Part shown: positions 16,708 to 25,862 of the stretch, piece after piece | How the letters are laid out: each line of letters opens with the position of its first letter | How positions within the stretch are numbered: the stretch's first letter is position 1 | NCBI GenBank assembly: GCA_002212985.1 | Contig: NBMY01000143.1 | Coordinates: forward strand, 1-64,000 | Source: Sphingobacteriales bacterium TSM_CSS | GTDB lineage: Bacteria > Bacteroidota > Bacteroidia > Chitinophagales > UBA2359 | Reading direction: 5' to 3' | DNA: 64,000 bases | The notes under the pieces: model-generated | Told to the model about the DNA's origin: nothing | The model's input: the letters and a program-made list of their open reading frames with translations, nothing else | Databases searched by the model: none | Position numbers and translations under genes: made by a program

Positions 16708-18390
16708 ATGCTGCACAAACCTTTTATACAGTTTCAAACCATACTGCTTCTTTGCTGCCTTTTTCCGGCTGTTGCGCTGCAAACGCTTACAGCACAACCC
16801 CAGCCCGAAAACAGTGGGCCAAAATTGGTGGTTGGCATTGTAGTGGACCAAATGCGCCCCGATTATATACACCGTTACTGGAATAAACTGGGCAATAAAG
16901 GACTAAAAAAACTCTTCAAAAACGGCTATATATGTGCTAATACCCAGTTTAATTATGTTCCTACCTACACCGCCCCAGGACATGCGTCGGTTTACACCGG
17001 CACAACACCTTCAGAACATGGCATTATTGGCAATACGTGGTATAACAGAAATGCCGGAAAAAACAACTATTGCACTACCGATACCCTTGTGCGGTCTGTA
17101 GGCGGAAGCCAAACGGTTGCCGGACAAATGTCGCCCCGAAACCTGCTGACCACCACCATTACCGATGAACTGAAACTGCTTACCAACCTCCAAAGCAAGG
17201 TGATAGGCATTGCCCTTAAAGACCGCGGTGCCATACTGCCCGCCGGACACCTGGCCAATGCCGCTTACTGGTTTGATGGCGCTTCGGGTAATTTTATATC
17301 TTCTACCTACTATATGAAAGAACTGCCGCAGTGGGTTCAACAATTTAATGCAGAAAGGCAGCCCGAAAAATATTTGCTGCAAAACTGGGAAACCCTGTTG
17401 CCCATAACCGACTATACCGAAAGCCTGCCCGATAACAACCCCTACGAAGCCCCCTATGCCGGACAAACAGCGCCGGTTTTTCCGCACCTGCTGCCCCAAA
17501 TTGCAAAGGCCTCGGAAACAGAAGGATATGACCTCATAAGGGCTACTCCTTTCGGAAATACGCTCACCAAAGATTTTGCCATTGCCGCCATTCAAGCCGA
17601 AAAAATGGGTAAAACACCCGGTGTCACCGATTTTATTGCCATCAGCTTTTCTTCTACCGATTATATTGGGCATCAGTTTGGACCCCGGTCGGTTGAAATT
17701 GAAGATACCTATCTGCGGTTTGATAAAGACATTGAAGACCTGTTGCGTTTTTTAGACCAATACCTCGGCGCCAAAAACATACTCCTGTTTCTTACAGCCG
17801 ACCACGCCGTGGCCGATGTGCCGGCTTACCTGCAAAATCTGAACATACCGGCCCAAATTTTTGAAAAAGCAGAACCGGTTAAACAGCTTAAAACCCTGTT
17901 TTTTAACCAATATGCCGACTCATTAGTGCTAACCTATATAAACAGCCAAATTTACCTTAACCATAACCGTATAACCCAACTTAACCTGCCTTTGCAGCCA
18001 ATACAAGATGAGGCTGCTGCTTTTATGCTGCAGGTAAACGGCGTTGCCAATGCCGTTACCGCCACCACCCTGGCCCAAAACAGTTTTCCCGACTGGCGCA
18101 GGCAATGTGTACAAAACGGCTTTAACGCCACCCGCTCCGGCGATGTGGCCATTACCCTGCAACCCGGCTGGATAGAGCATGAATATACCGGCACTACCCA
18201 CGGCAGCGCTTACCGTTACGATACCCACGTGCCGCTGTACTGGTACGGCTGGAAAACCCCAAAGGGTAAGCAAACTACCCGGCCTGTTTACATTCCCGAT
18301 ATTGCGGCCACGCTTGCCGCCTGGCTGCAAATACCGTTTCCCAATGCCTGCACCGGCACTCCTATTGAAGAGCTACTCGAAAAACCCTAA
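16708..18390 (+). CDS. PafA-like alkaline phosphatase
   Basis: The 560-residue protein has a signal peptide and the alkaline phosphatase/phosphodiesterase fold. Metal-site residues are recognisable: Asp in VVDQMRPDY, the catalytic Thr in YTAPGHASVYTG, Asp/His in STDYIGHQFG, Asp/His in TADHAV and a C-terminal His in THGSAYRYDTHVP. These match the PafA group of Bacteroidota, which use Thr as nucleophile with two Zn ions and hydrolyse phosphomonoesters in the periplasm. It faces the PhoR-like kinase divergently. Confidence 0.9.
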   Translation: MLHKPFIQFQTILLLCCLFPAVALQTLTAQPQPENSGPKLVVGIVVDQMRPDYIHRYWNKLGNKGLKKLFKNGYICANTQFNYVPTYTAPGHASVYTGTTPSEHGIIGNTWYNRNAGKNNYCTTDTLVRSVGGSQTVAGQMSPRNLLTTTITDELKLLTNLQSKVIGIALKDRGAILPAGHLANAAYWFDGASGNFISSTYYMKELPQWVQQFNAERQPEKYLLQNWETLLPITDYTESLPDNNPYEAPYAGQTAPVFPHLLPQIAKASETEGYDLIRATPFGNTLTKDFAIAAIQAEKMGKTPGVTDFIAISFSSTDYIGHQFGPRSVEIEDTYLRFDKDIEDLLRFLDQYLGAKNILLFLTADHAVADVPAYLQNLNIPAQIFEKAEPVKQLKTLFFNQYADSLVLTYINSQIYLNHNRITQLNLPLQPIQDEAAAFMLQVNGVANAVTATTLAQNSFPDWRRQCVQNGFNATRSGDVAITLQPGWIEHEYTGTTHGSAYRYDTHVPLYWYGWKTPKGKQTTRPVYIPDIAATLAAWLQIPFPNACTGTPIEELLEKP

Positions 18391-18468
18391 GCGGTTGCCG
18401 GTTGCTTATTCCTCATTTGGACAATATAGTGTAAAATCGAGTTAGTAGCAGATTTTTTAGCATGGAAA

Positions 18469-19575
18469 TTATTTGGTAGTAATGTCGTTCAATGTAGTGC
18501 TTCCGTTTGCTTGAAGCATTTCTCCCGTCATTACATCAAACCTATTTTGCGGATCACCTTTCTTTTTCGTTTGCTCGTAATCAACAGTCGGTTCAAATAA
18601 TACGCCTTGATATTCAATTTTGCAAACTTCGTTAGTTTCAATTTCACTTTTAACTGGTGTCTGTATGCTCATTTTTGTTTTTAAAGCAATTGGTGCATTG
18701 TCAATTTCTTCTACCTTGCTCGGTATGTAATAAAAGTCTTTTAGAATATCCCATTCGTTGTTGCGAAGCGTTACAACTTCGTCTAAATAATAACTAACCC
18801 AAGTGTTACCAAGTTTTGAAATAGGCTGTTCTCGTTCTAATTTTTGTTGCGTAATTTTTACATATTCTTCGTCCAGATCAAAACCGATGTACTGTCTGCC
18901 TAATCGCTTGGCTGCAATTGCAGTTGTCCCTGTTCCATTAAAAGGGTCAAGTACAATGTCGCCTTCGTCTGTACTCATCAAAATTATTCGTTCAAGCAAA
19001 TGGATTGGAAGTTGACAAGGATGTTCATCTCTGAATTTGTTGTGTTTTATTCTATGAATGTCTGTCCATACGTCAGAAACCAAAGGTCCAAAAGGGTGAA
19101 GCATTGATTTTTTTCCACCATAATCTTTTGCAAGAATTTTTGTTTTTCTTGCTCGTTTATGTGGATGTCGGATTTCGTAAAACTTTAATTGTTTTGCATC
19201 TTTGGCATAAAACAAAATTCCATAATGTCCCGGTTGCAATGATTTTCCCATTGGTGCGGTTGGTGCATCCCAACTTATCCAATGTTTAAAGTCTGCAATT
19301 TTGTTCAAAAATGAAGCATAATAAGTAAGCCATTTTGGAATGTTATGCAGAAAAATTGAGCCTGTTGGTTTTGTAATGCGAACCATTTCGCAAATCCATG
19401 CATCGCACCAATCCAAATATTCTTGCAGTTTCAAACTATCTTTATAGCTGTTGTAACCCTTCTTTAAATTGAATGGCGGGTCAGCAAAGGTCATATCAAC
19501 GGAGCTATCTGGAATTTGCTTTAACAATTCCAAACAGTCGCCTTGTATTATTTTATTTAAAAACTTCTCCATCAT
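18469..19575 (-). CDS. Type II DNA methyltransferase (beta class, probably N6-adenine)
   Basis: The 368-residue enzyme has motif IV DPPF (ADPPFNLKKGY, ~33) preceding motif I (VLDPFNGTGTTAIAAKRLG, ~210), the beta-class order. DPPF favours N6-adenine methylation; N4-cytosine cannot be excluded. The target-recognition region lies between (~100-200) and a ~120-residue C-terminal extension follows. The start codon overlaps the stop of the upstream gene by the ATGA type of junction, so the two are translationally coupled. It protects host DNA from the partner endonuclease; the recognition sequence is unknown. Confidence 0.9.
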   Translation of the reverse strand: MMEKFLNKIIQGDCLELLKQIPDSSVDMTFADPPFNLKKGYNSYKDSLKLQEYLDWCDAWICEMVRITKPTGSIFLHNIPKWLTYYASFLNKIADFKHWISWDAPTAPMGKSLQPGHYGILFYAKDAKQLKFYEIRHPHKRARKTKILAKDYGGKKSMLHPFGPLVSDVWTDIHRIKHNKFRDEHPCQLPIHLLERIILMSTDEGDIVLDPFNGTGTTAIAAKRLGRQYIGFDLDEEYVKITQQKLEREQPISKLGNTWVSYYLDEVVTLRNNEWDILKDFYYIPSKVEEIDNAPIALKTKMSIQTPVKSEIETNEVCKIEYQGVLFEPTVDYEQTKKKGDPQNRFDVMTGEMLQANGSTTLNDITTK

Positions 19576-20546
19576 TTCTTCAACTCCTTTTTGATATACT
19601 TTTTAAAGCGTTCAACTTCGTCTTTATGAAAAGTAAAAACTTCATCGTAAGCAGCAACCATTCGCACCAAATCGCCTTTGCGAACATACCAACCGATACC
19701 ATCTACAAAGCCAACAAACTTCGCTTTTGGGTAATACTTTGAAATCAATTTTCTGATGTTTCCTTCGGTTTTTGACTTATCACCTTGTCCCGAAGATGTT
19801 GTTACAAGGAATGAACTTTCAATGATAATTTGCGGATTTTGCTTGTTCGGAATAATGAAATCCATTGTTCGTTTTTCAACAGGTTCATTTTTGAAAAGTT
19901 CGGTCAGGTCGCCTTTTTCAAATGAAATTCTTGCTTCACGAAAAATTTCTGCAAGAAAGTGTTCAGGATTATTTTCGGCTTTACCCGAATACGAACCTTT
20001 TTCTTTATAGCGGACAAGTGTGTCAATCATTGAAGGCACGTCAAATTTTAGTTTTGAAATGCTTAATTTTTTGAGTTCAAAAAGTGGTAGCGTTTGTGCT
20101 AAAAAGGGAATGGTTGCACCTTCAAAAAATAAGTTCACAAGTCCTTTCCGAAAATGCGTGTTGTTTTTTAAAAGGTTAGTTATTTTCATGTCGCCCCATT
20201 CTTTTAGGTCGGGGCTATTTTCTTCCGCTACCCATTTGTCTTTGAAAAGCAACGTTGAAAGCTCTTTGTTGTCCGAAACACGAACAACGGTTATTAAACG
20301 TTTCAAACTTTCGTTTGCAAAACCTGTCAATGCAAGCAATGCGCGAAGTCCGTTTTCTTTATCGGCAAGCAGGTCTTCAAAGTGTTGTTTTTTCAGCCCT
20401 TGCGTTTCAACTTTGTTCTTAAGAACAAGTAACGTTTCTTTTAGCGAGTTGATATAACTTTCATAAGTTTCCTGAAATACAGGATTGTAAAAATAGAATG
20501 TGTTATTATCAATTACGGTCTTAAATTTCTGTTCATTCGCTCGCAT
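19572..20546 (-). CDS. Type II restriction endonuclease, DpnII/MboI-like fold
   Basis: The 324-residue protein has a nuclease-like C-terminal region: DFIIPNKQNPQIIIESSF at ~235-255 followed by SSGQGDKSKTEGNIRKL, an E...SGxGxK arrangement like the catalytic part of DpnII-type enzymes. The helical N-terminal ~200 residues match nothing I recognise. Pairing with the overlapping methyltransferase gene makes the assignment firm as a restriction enzyme; the fold is inference. The ATG at 20546 is the first good start; longer upstream starts have no sign of coding. Confidence 0.78.
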   Translation of the reverse strand: MRANEQKFKTVIDNNTFYFYNPVFQETYESYINSLKETLLVLKNKVETQGLKKQHFEDLLADKENGLRALLALTGFANESLKRLITVVRVSDNKELSTLLFKDKWVAEENSPDLKEWGDMKITNLLKNNTHFRKGLVNLFFEGATIPFLAQTLPLFELKKLSISKLKFDVPSMIDTLVRYKEKGSYSGKAENNPEHFLAEIFREARISFEKGDLTELFKNEPVEKRTMDFIIPNKQNPQIIIESSFLVTTSSGQGDKSKTEGNIRKLISKYYPKAKFVGFVDGIGWYVRKGDLVRMVAAYDEVFTFHKDEVERFKKYIKKELKK

Positions 20547-20963
20547 TTCACAAAGGTAAAAAATATGTTCTGATTGTTGTTCATTTTGTCGGTAATTAAC
20601 CAAACAACGGTCGTCCAATAAGTTGCCGCAAAGTGGTTGATGGCACAATCCCAATGTTGTGTGCAAACACCTCTGCACTATTCAATATCTTTAGGTTGTG
20701 GTTATCGGAGTTGTTTTTCTTTCTAAGTTTCACCTGTGGTTATGTACATTTAACACTTTCAGCTTCTTTGAATCTTAGCGGTAAGTAAAATGTCCGAAAA
20801 AAAGAGTGCAGAAAGTAACACATCGCATAAATCATTACAAATGGCGGCGCTGCCTATCTAAACCAATGTGCGTTTTACACCCGAAAAAGGTATTAATGAA
20901 CAAAACCCCGCAAAGCCAACAGCAGTGCGGGGTTTTGGATAACTTGTTTATGTACTCAGACTG
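20547..20963. other. Gap right of the R-M pair
   Basis: No gene seen. A TACCTTTG-like -7 element (minus strand, 20551-20558) lies directly before the nuclease start. A strong terminator occupies 20901-20937. The rest is AT-rich without recognisable repeats. Confidence 0.5.
20901..20937. terminator. Intrinsic terminator of the T9SS protein gene
   Basis: Perfect 12-bp stem CAAAACCCCGCA/TGCGGGGTTTTG, immediately downstream of the minus-strand gene ending at 20964. Confidence 0.75.
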
Positions 20964-23498
20964 TTAGTGGGCAACTATTAAGCGCTTGGTAACAGTATTT
21001 CCATTGCTGCCAAGGGTGTACAGGTACACGCCGTTTGGCAGTTGGGCAGAACTAATTCGGATATTGTGGTTGCCTGCCGCCATGTTTTGCTGCGTTTGCT
21101 GCGTAATTACCCTGCCGGCAATATCGGTAAGGGTAAAATCTATAGCGCCTCCTGTGGGCAGGGTGTAGTTAATGGTAGCAAAATCATGTGTGGGGTTGGG
21201 GAAAGCATCGGAAACGGTAAAGCCGTTTTGCGAAGTAGTGCCAACACCCGGTATAATGGGTTCGTTTACCTTTTTCACAATAACCCGAATGTATAAATCT
21301 GAGCCATCACCTTCGCGGTAGGGCGCCCAGGCATCGCCCAGAATTTCATACGAGCGGCGCGAATAGGGCGGATCCAATTCGGTAGCCAATTGCACATCGG
21401 TACCTTCCATGAGCCACGATACGTAAATGCCACCGTCGTCAATTTGGGGCGGGTTGTCAAAATCAATTCTGTTCCATGCCAATGACAGTACCTGTGTGCC
21501 GGGCACGTCTTTAGAAGCCAATGAAATACCGGGGCTGTTTGCCGGGCCGTTATCGTCCTGCACTTCGCCGCGGAAACCAAAACCGCTGGCAGTTGACACA
21601 AAATACTCGGCGCCTACAACTTCTACGGGGTAGAAAGGTGGTTCAACGTAAATGCCCGCGCCATCGTCGTAGCCCGAACCGCCTGTCCAGGAAACAGCGC
21701 CTTGGTTGGGCGTACCTACCACATAAGACAGCACAATTTCACCGTTGGCCAATGAGTCAACCACCACCATTTCCGAAATGTTGGTGTCGTTGTTGGGGTT
21801 AATATCGCCAGTAGTGGTGGCGGTTACTTCATAGGTATAGGAGCCGGTAAACAATGCCGGGAAAGGCGTATCAAAAGTAACCAATTGGCTTTGTCCCTGT
21901 GCCAGCCCGGGCAGCGTTTCGTCTGAGGTTACAAAAGGCATGCCGCTGGGGTCGTAAACGGTAGTGCTTACGTTTACAGGCGTTGAAATATCTACGCTGC
22001 CAACATTTTTAATATTGCTGGTAAGGTCAAAAATATCATTTTTAAACACAAAGAAGCCTGCATTTTGCGGGTTTTGGTTATAGGTGGGCGCTACGTCAAT
22101 TACGTCAATAAGCGGCACATCGGGCGGGTTAAATTGCAGGCAAGTATTAGAGGGAGGCATGCCGGTATTGCTTACCTGTATGCCAATATCGCCGCTTATG
22201 TTTTCAATACCCACCATAACCGGGTTTTGCGATGCGGCATATTCGGTGGCTACTGCCGGTTCCATAGTAAGGTAGTTAAAGGTAATGGAAGAGTCGGCCA
22301 CCGAAAAAATTACCTGAAAAGTATTGCTTCCTATCCATTGGAAGGTGTTGTTGGTCCAGAGAGGAACTTCTTCGTAGGTAACAATAAATCGCTCGGCATC
22401 GTTATACACAAAGCACTTACCCGGGTTGTTTACCCCGCCAAAGGTAAGGTCGGCAAGGCATGGGGCAATAAAGTTGTTTTTTTCATCGGGTGTGGGAATA
22501 AGGGGAAAGGCTACGGTTCCGGTAGAAGAAATTTGAATATCGTCAAAGGCAATATACCCGTTCGACCCTATGTACACTTGGTTTACCGTAGTCCAATAGA
22601 ACTGGAAGTCAATACCCATATCAATCGGGCCAACAAAGTTGTCATCGGCCAGTCCGGTAATTTCGGTCCCGATGGCCGAAATATCTACCCATTCGCAGTT
22701 GAGTCCTTCATCGGAAGTGGTATAGCTGTAACCGTATTCATCGGCAACGGTTAACACAAAAGCGTAGTTAATATCAGTAAAACTAGCTACTGTACCGCCC
22801 TGGTCTGTTGTACCTGTTTCAAAAACCAGCAGCGGGTAGCGCTCGGTTTCGGAATACCATTCATAGCGGGTCGATTCGCGCTCAAAATACTGCGTGGGGT
22901 TAGGAGTGGTATCGCGATAAGTTTCTTCAATTCTAACGCGTAACACGTTTTCGTAGGTGGCATTGGGCAAAACTAAGGTTCCGTAGCCATCGGCAATCAC
23001 ATCGCGGGTAAGGCGCGAGCCTACAACTACGCCTACGTTATACTGACGGTCGCCGATATCGGAAAAAGTAGCGCCGTAGGTAAAGGGGTAGGTCATTTCT
23101 AACAACGGGTCAGAGAAGGTAATGAGTGTTCCGCCGTTATCTGCACCTATCCAACTTGACTGGGCAGAGGTAACATCGTAGTAGGTTACATAAGTACCGC
23201 TTACATTAGCTACATCAGCAGTTGGAAATGTGCTTCCCAAAGTGGTAGAAGACGGGGTTACATACTGCCCGCTGCTGCTGCCCGATGCAGGTACCAACGA
23301 GGCAAAATTCCAAAATACATTGGCGCCGGCAGCGCCGGGTAAAACTGTGCTGGGGTTGGCATTAATGCGCGAAAACTCATCGCCTACCTGCGGGAAGTTG
23401 GCAGAGGTAAGGGTGGGTTGTGCTACCGCTGCAAGGCTTAACAAGCCAAACAACGAGGCTGCAAAAAATTTTTTAAAAGTAAACATTTTTAATTGCAT
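20964..23498 (-). CDS. T9SS-secreted protein with CARDB-like domain
   Basis: The 844-residue product has a signal peptide (cleaved near AAVAQ), large beta-sandwich regions, and a CARDB-like segment (~500-590: VFKNDIFDLTSNIKNVG). It ends in a type A T9SS sorting domain (~770-844: FPNPTHDFATINYTL ... LPNGVYLYTL ... KRLIVAH). It should be exported by the T9SS and anchored or released at the surface. The enzymatic role, if any, is not visible; adhesion is possible. A second in-frame ATG at 23486 gives MFTFKKFF and may be the true start. Confidence 0.82.
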   Translation of the reverse strand: MQLKMFTFKKFFAASLFGLLSLAAVAQPTLTSANFPQVGDEFSRINANPSTVLPGAAGANVFWNFASLVPASGSSSGQYVTPSSTTLGSTFPTADVANVSGTYVTYYDVTSAQSSWIGADNGGTLITFSDPLLEMTYPFTYGATFSDIGDRQYNVGVVVGSRLTRDVIADGYGTLVLPNATYENVLRVRIEETYRDTTPNPTQYFERESTRYEWYSETERYPLLVFETGTTDQGGTVASFTDINYAFVLTVADEYGYSYTTSDEGLNCEWVDISAIGTEITGLADDNFVGPIDMGIDFQFYWTTVNQVYIGSNGYIAFDDIQISSTGTVAFPLIPTPDEKNNFIAPCLADLTFGGVNNPGKCFVYNDAERFIVTYEEVPLWTNNTFQWIGSNTFQVIFSVADSSITFNYLTMEPAVATEYAASQNPVMVGIENISGDIGIQVSNTGMPPSNTCLQFNPPDVPLIDVIDVAPTYNQNPQNAGFFVFKNDIFDLTSNIKNVGSVDISTPVNVSTTVYDPSGMPFVTSDETLPGLAQGQSQLVTFDTPFPALFTGSYTYEVTATTTGDINPNNDTNISEMVVVDSLANGEIVLSYVVGTPNQGAVSWTGGSGYDDGAGIYVEPPFYPVEVVGAEYFVSTASGFGFRGEVQDDNGPANSPGISLASKDVPGTQVLSLAWNRIDFDNPPQIDDGGIYVSWLMEGTDVQLATELDPPYSRRSYEILGDAWAPYREGDGSDLYIRVIVKKVNEPIIPGVGTTSQNGFTVSDAFPNPTHDFATINYTLPTGGAIDFTLTDIAGRVITQQTQQNMAAGNHNIRISSAQLPNGVYLYTLGSNGNTVTKRLIVAH

Positions 23499-23774
23499 AA
23501 TTTGTTTTTTTATGGTTCAACAAAGAAAAATTGTTAAGAGCGCTTGCATGAAAACGGACTGCTGATGTTGCCAGACAAAACTGTACAATGTAACCAAACC
23601 GAAATTGTTATCCTGCTATTTACTTTTATGGGGTAAAGAAACGAATTTGGTCGGTTTCATGACTAATTTTACCTTGCCTGTAAATAATTACCAACGGCAC
23701 GCATCTTTTTTTCGTACTAAGATAAGGACATTTTGCCAATTACAATCGCCATTTCAGGAACAAAATATCAAAAT

Positions 23775-25610
23775 ATGAAAAACCTAATTTTATCTGTGTT
23801 CTTTGTTTTACTTTCCCAGTTGATTGGCATTCAGAAAACAACTGCACAAACCAATTTGCCCTGTGGTGTTCAATCGCCCATCACCGAACTATCGTTTTTA
23901 GACTCACTGGCTTCGCAAATGTGTGAGCCATTTTCTTGTATTACTGCTATAACCCAAGCTCAATACAACGGGCAATTTGTTTTTTACACAACACCAAATA
24001 TACTTTGTGCCGATTTTCCCATAGAAGTTTACACCTGTTCCGGCTTGCTGTTATGCAGCATGGGCGGTTTTGGCGGCAATATAGGCAATTGTCCGAACTT
24101 TTTTGAAACAATTACCGGCTCTGTTGAGATTGCCAACGCAAATACTTATTGCAATGCCAATACCGGATGCTTTGATGCAAGTTTGGTAAATGCAAATTCG
24201 TGCATCGACACATTGGGCATGTACAGCCCAGTTTGCGGCTGCGATAATGTTTCCTATGGCAACAATTGCGATGCTGCCAATGCCGGTATCACTTCATCGG
24301 TTCCGGGAATTTGCGGAACAGTGTTCGATTGTATAAACCCCGCTCAAATTAACCCCGTTGCCCCCTGCCCTGCCATTTATGCGCCAGTTTGCGGGTGCGA
24401 TGGCATTACCTACGACAACGATTGTGTTGCCCAAAACATGGGGGTTACAACCTTTGTGCCGGGCGTTTGCGGAGAGCCTACGATTTTTCAGCCTTGTTTA
24501 GACCCCAATGCGGTCAATACCAACCCCTGCCCCGTGAACTACGAACCGGTTTGCGGCTGCAACGGCGTTACCTACGTAAACAGTTGTTATGCCACACGTG
24601 CCGGCGTATTGAGTTATACGGCCGGACAATGCGAAATTACCACTTACGAGGTTTGTGCCGATAATGCCGTAGAAATAGGGGTTCCGTTTGTGCCAAATAC
24701 CATATATATTTGGAGCCCGGCAACAGGGTTGAGTTGCGATAACTGCCCCGACCCCATGGCATCGCCCGATGAAACAAGCGTTTACACACTTACCACCCTG
24801 AGTACTGTTGGAGGCGCGCCATCCGTACAGCATTTTTTGGTCTATGTTAACAACTGCTACCCAACTTACTCCTACACCATTTGCGAGGGAGACAGTATAT
24901 CCCTTGGCAACCCGTTTATTCCAAATACCTTGTACAACTGGATACCAACCACAGGGCTAAGTTGTGCATTTTGTCCAAACCCCGTTGCCAGTCCTTTGGT
25001 AAATACGGTTTACACACTTACCATGACCTCAACTTTTGGGGGAGATCCAACTTATGAAATTTATGAAATTTTTGTGTCAGACTGCTTGTCCGATACGCTG
25101 TACTATCAGCTTTGCCCGGGCGATACCCTGCAACTTGTACCCGAATACTCCGATATCCTCGAAACCTCTTTTTCATGGACACCCGATACCAACCTTATTT
25201 GTACAGATTGCCCTACACCTTATGCCTGGCCGCAGGATACCACCCTGTACACCTTTACCAATTACGATTGGGGAACCGGAGAGGTGACCACCTCCTACCA
25301 TATGGTTAATGTAAGCCAGGCATTTTGTGATACTACCAATGCCATACCAACACATGCTGCCGGCAATCAATTGCGGGTGTACCCCAACCCGTTGCAGGGA
25401 ACCGAACTGTTTGTACAACTGCCCGGCTCAAATGTCGGCAATGCGACCATAGGAGTATATGATGTAACCGGAAAAAGTGTTAATATGCAGGTGGCAGTAA
25501 ACCAAACGGGTAGTTTTAGCGTCAAACTAACTGAATTGCCTGCGGGTTTATTTTTTATTCGGGTACAAACCAACGCGGGCATTTATGTTGGTTCATTTGT
25601 AAAACAATAA
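23775..25610 (+). CDS. T9SS-secreted protein with three Kazal-type domains
   Basis: The 611-residue product has a signal peptide (cleaved near TTAQ). Three Kazal-like protease-inhibitor domains occupy ~135-280, each with the PVCGCD/N...YxNxC pattern (SPVCGCDNVSYGNNC, APVCGCDGITYDNDC, EPVCGCNGVTYVNSC). Three copies of a Cys-containing module then follow (W-x-P-x-x-GLSC-x-x-CPxPxASP...YTLT, ~310-500), and a T9SS sorting domain forms the end (YPNPLQGTELFVQL ... LPAGLFFIRVQTN). It is related to the protein at 39645-42221. Likely role: surface-exposed protease inhibition or protection (inference from the domains). Confidence 0.85.
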   Translation: MKNLILSVFFVLLSQLIGIQKTTAQTNLPCGVQSPITELSFLDSLASQMCEPFSCITAITQAQYNGQFVFYTTPNILCADFPIEVYTCSGLLLCSMGGFGGNIGNCPNFFETITGSVEIANANTYCNANTGCFDASLVNANSCIDTLGMYSPVCGCDNVSYGNNCDAANAGITSSVPGICGTVFDCINPAQINPVAPCPAIYAPVCGCDGITYDNDCVAQNMGVTTFVPGVCGEPTIFQPCLDPNAVNTNPCPVNYEPVCGCNGVTYVNSCYATRAGVLSYTAGQCEITTYEVCADNAVEIGVPFVPNTIYIWSPATGLSCDNCPDPMASPDETSVYTLTTLSTVGGAPSVQHFLVYVNNCYPTYSYTICEGDSISLGNPFIPNTLYNWIPTTGLSCAFCPNPVASPLVNTVYTLTMTSTFGGDPTYEIYEIFVSDCLSDTLYYQLCPGDTLQLVPEYSDILETSFSWTPDTNLICTDCPTPYAWPQDTTLYTFTNYDWGTGEVTTSYHMVNVSQAFCDTTNAIPTHAAGNQLRVYPNPLQGTELFVQLPGSNVGNATIGVYDVTGKSVNMQVAVNQTGSFSVKLTELPAGLFFIRVQTNAGIYVGSFVKQ

Positions 25611-25655
25611 TTTCGTAATTAGTCTTGTAGTTACATTGTTGGTTGTAAATGGGTA

Positions 25656-25693
25656 ACCCCCGGCATTTTTTAAAGTGTCGGGGGTATTTTTTT
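25656..25693 (+). terminator. Terminator of the Kazal/T9SS gene
   Basis: ACCCCCGGCA pairs with TGTCGGGGGT, followed by a run of Ts. Confidence 0.75.
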
Positions 25694-25862
25694 ATGTTTT
25701 TTTTACAGTTCTGTAACTAACTTTACACAATTAATAAGCTGCTTAACTGTTAATAAAAACAGCAAATAATTGCTATCCATTTCATTTTAATACTGCCCCT
25801 TTTGGGGTGGTTAAATTGCATTTCCATTCAATAAACTACTCTTAACTTACCACAGGTAATTT

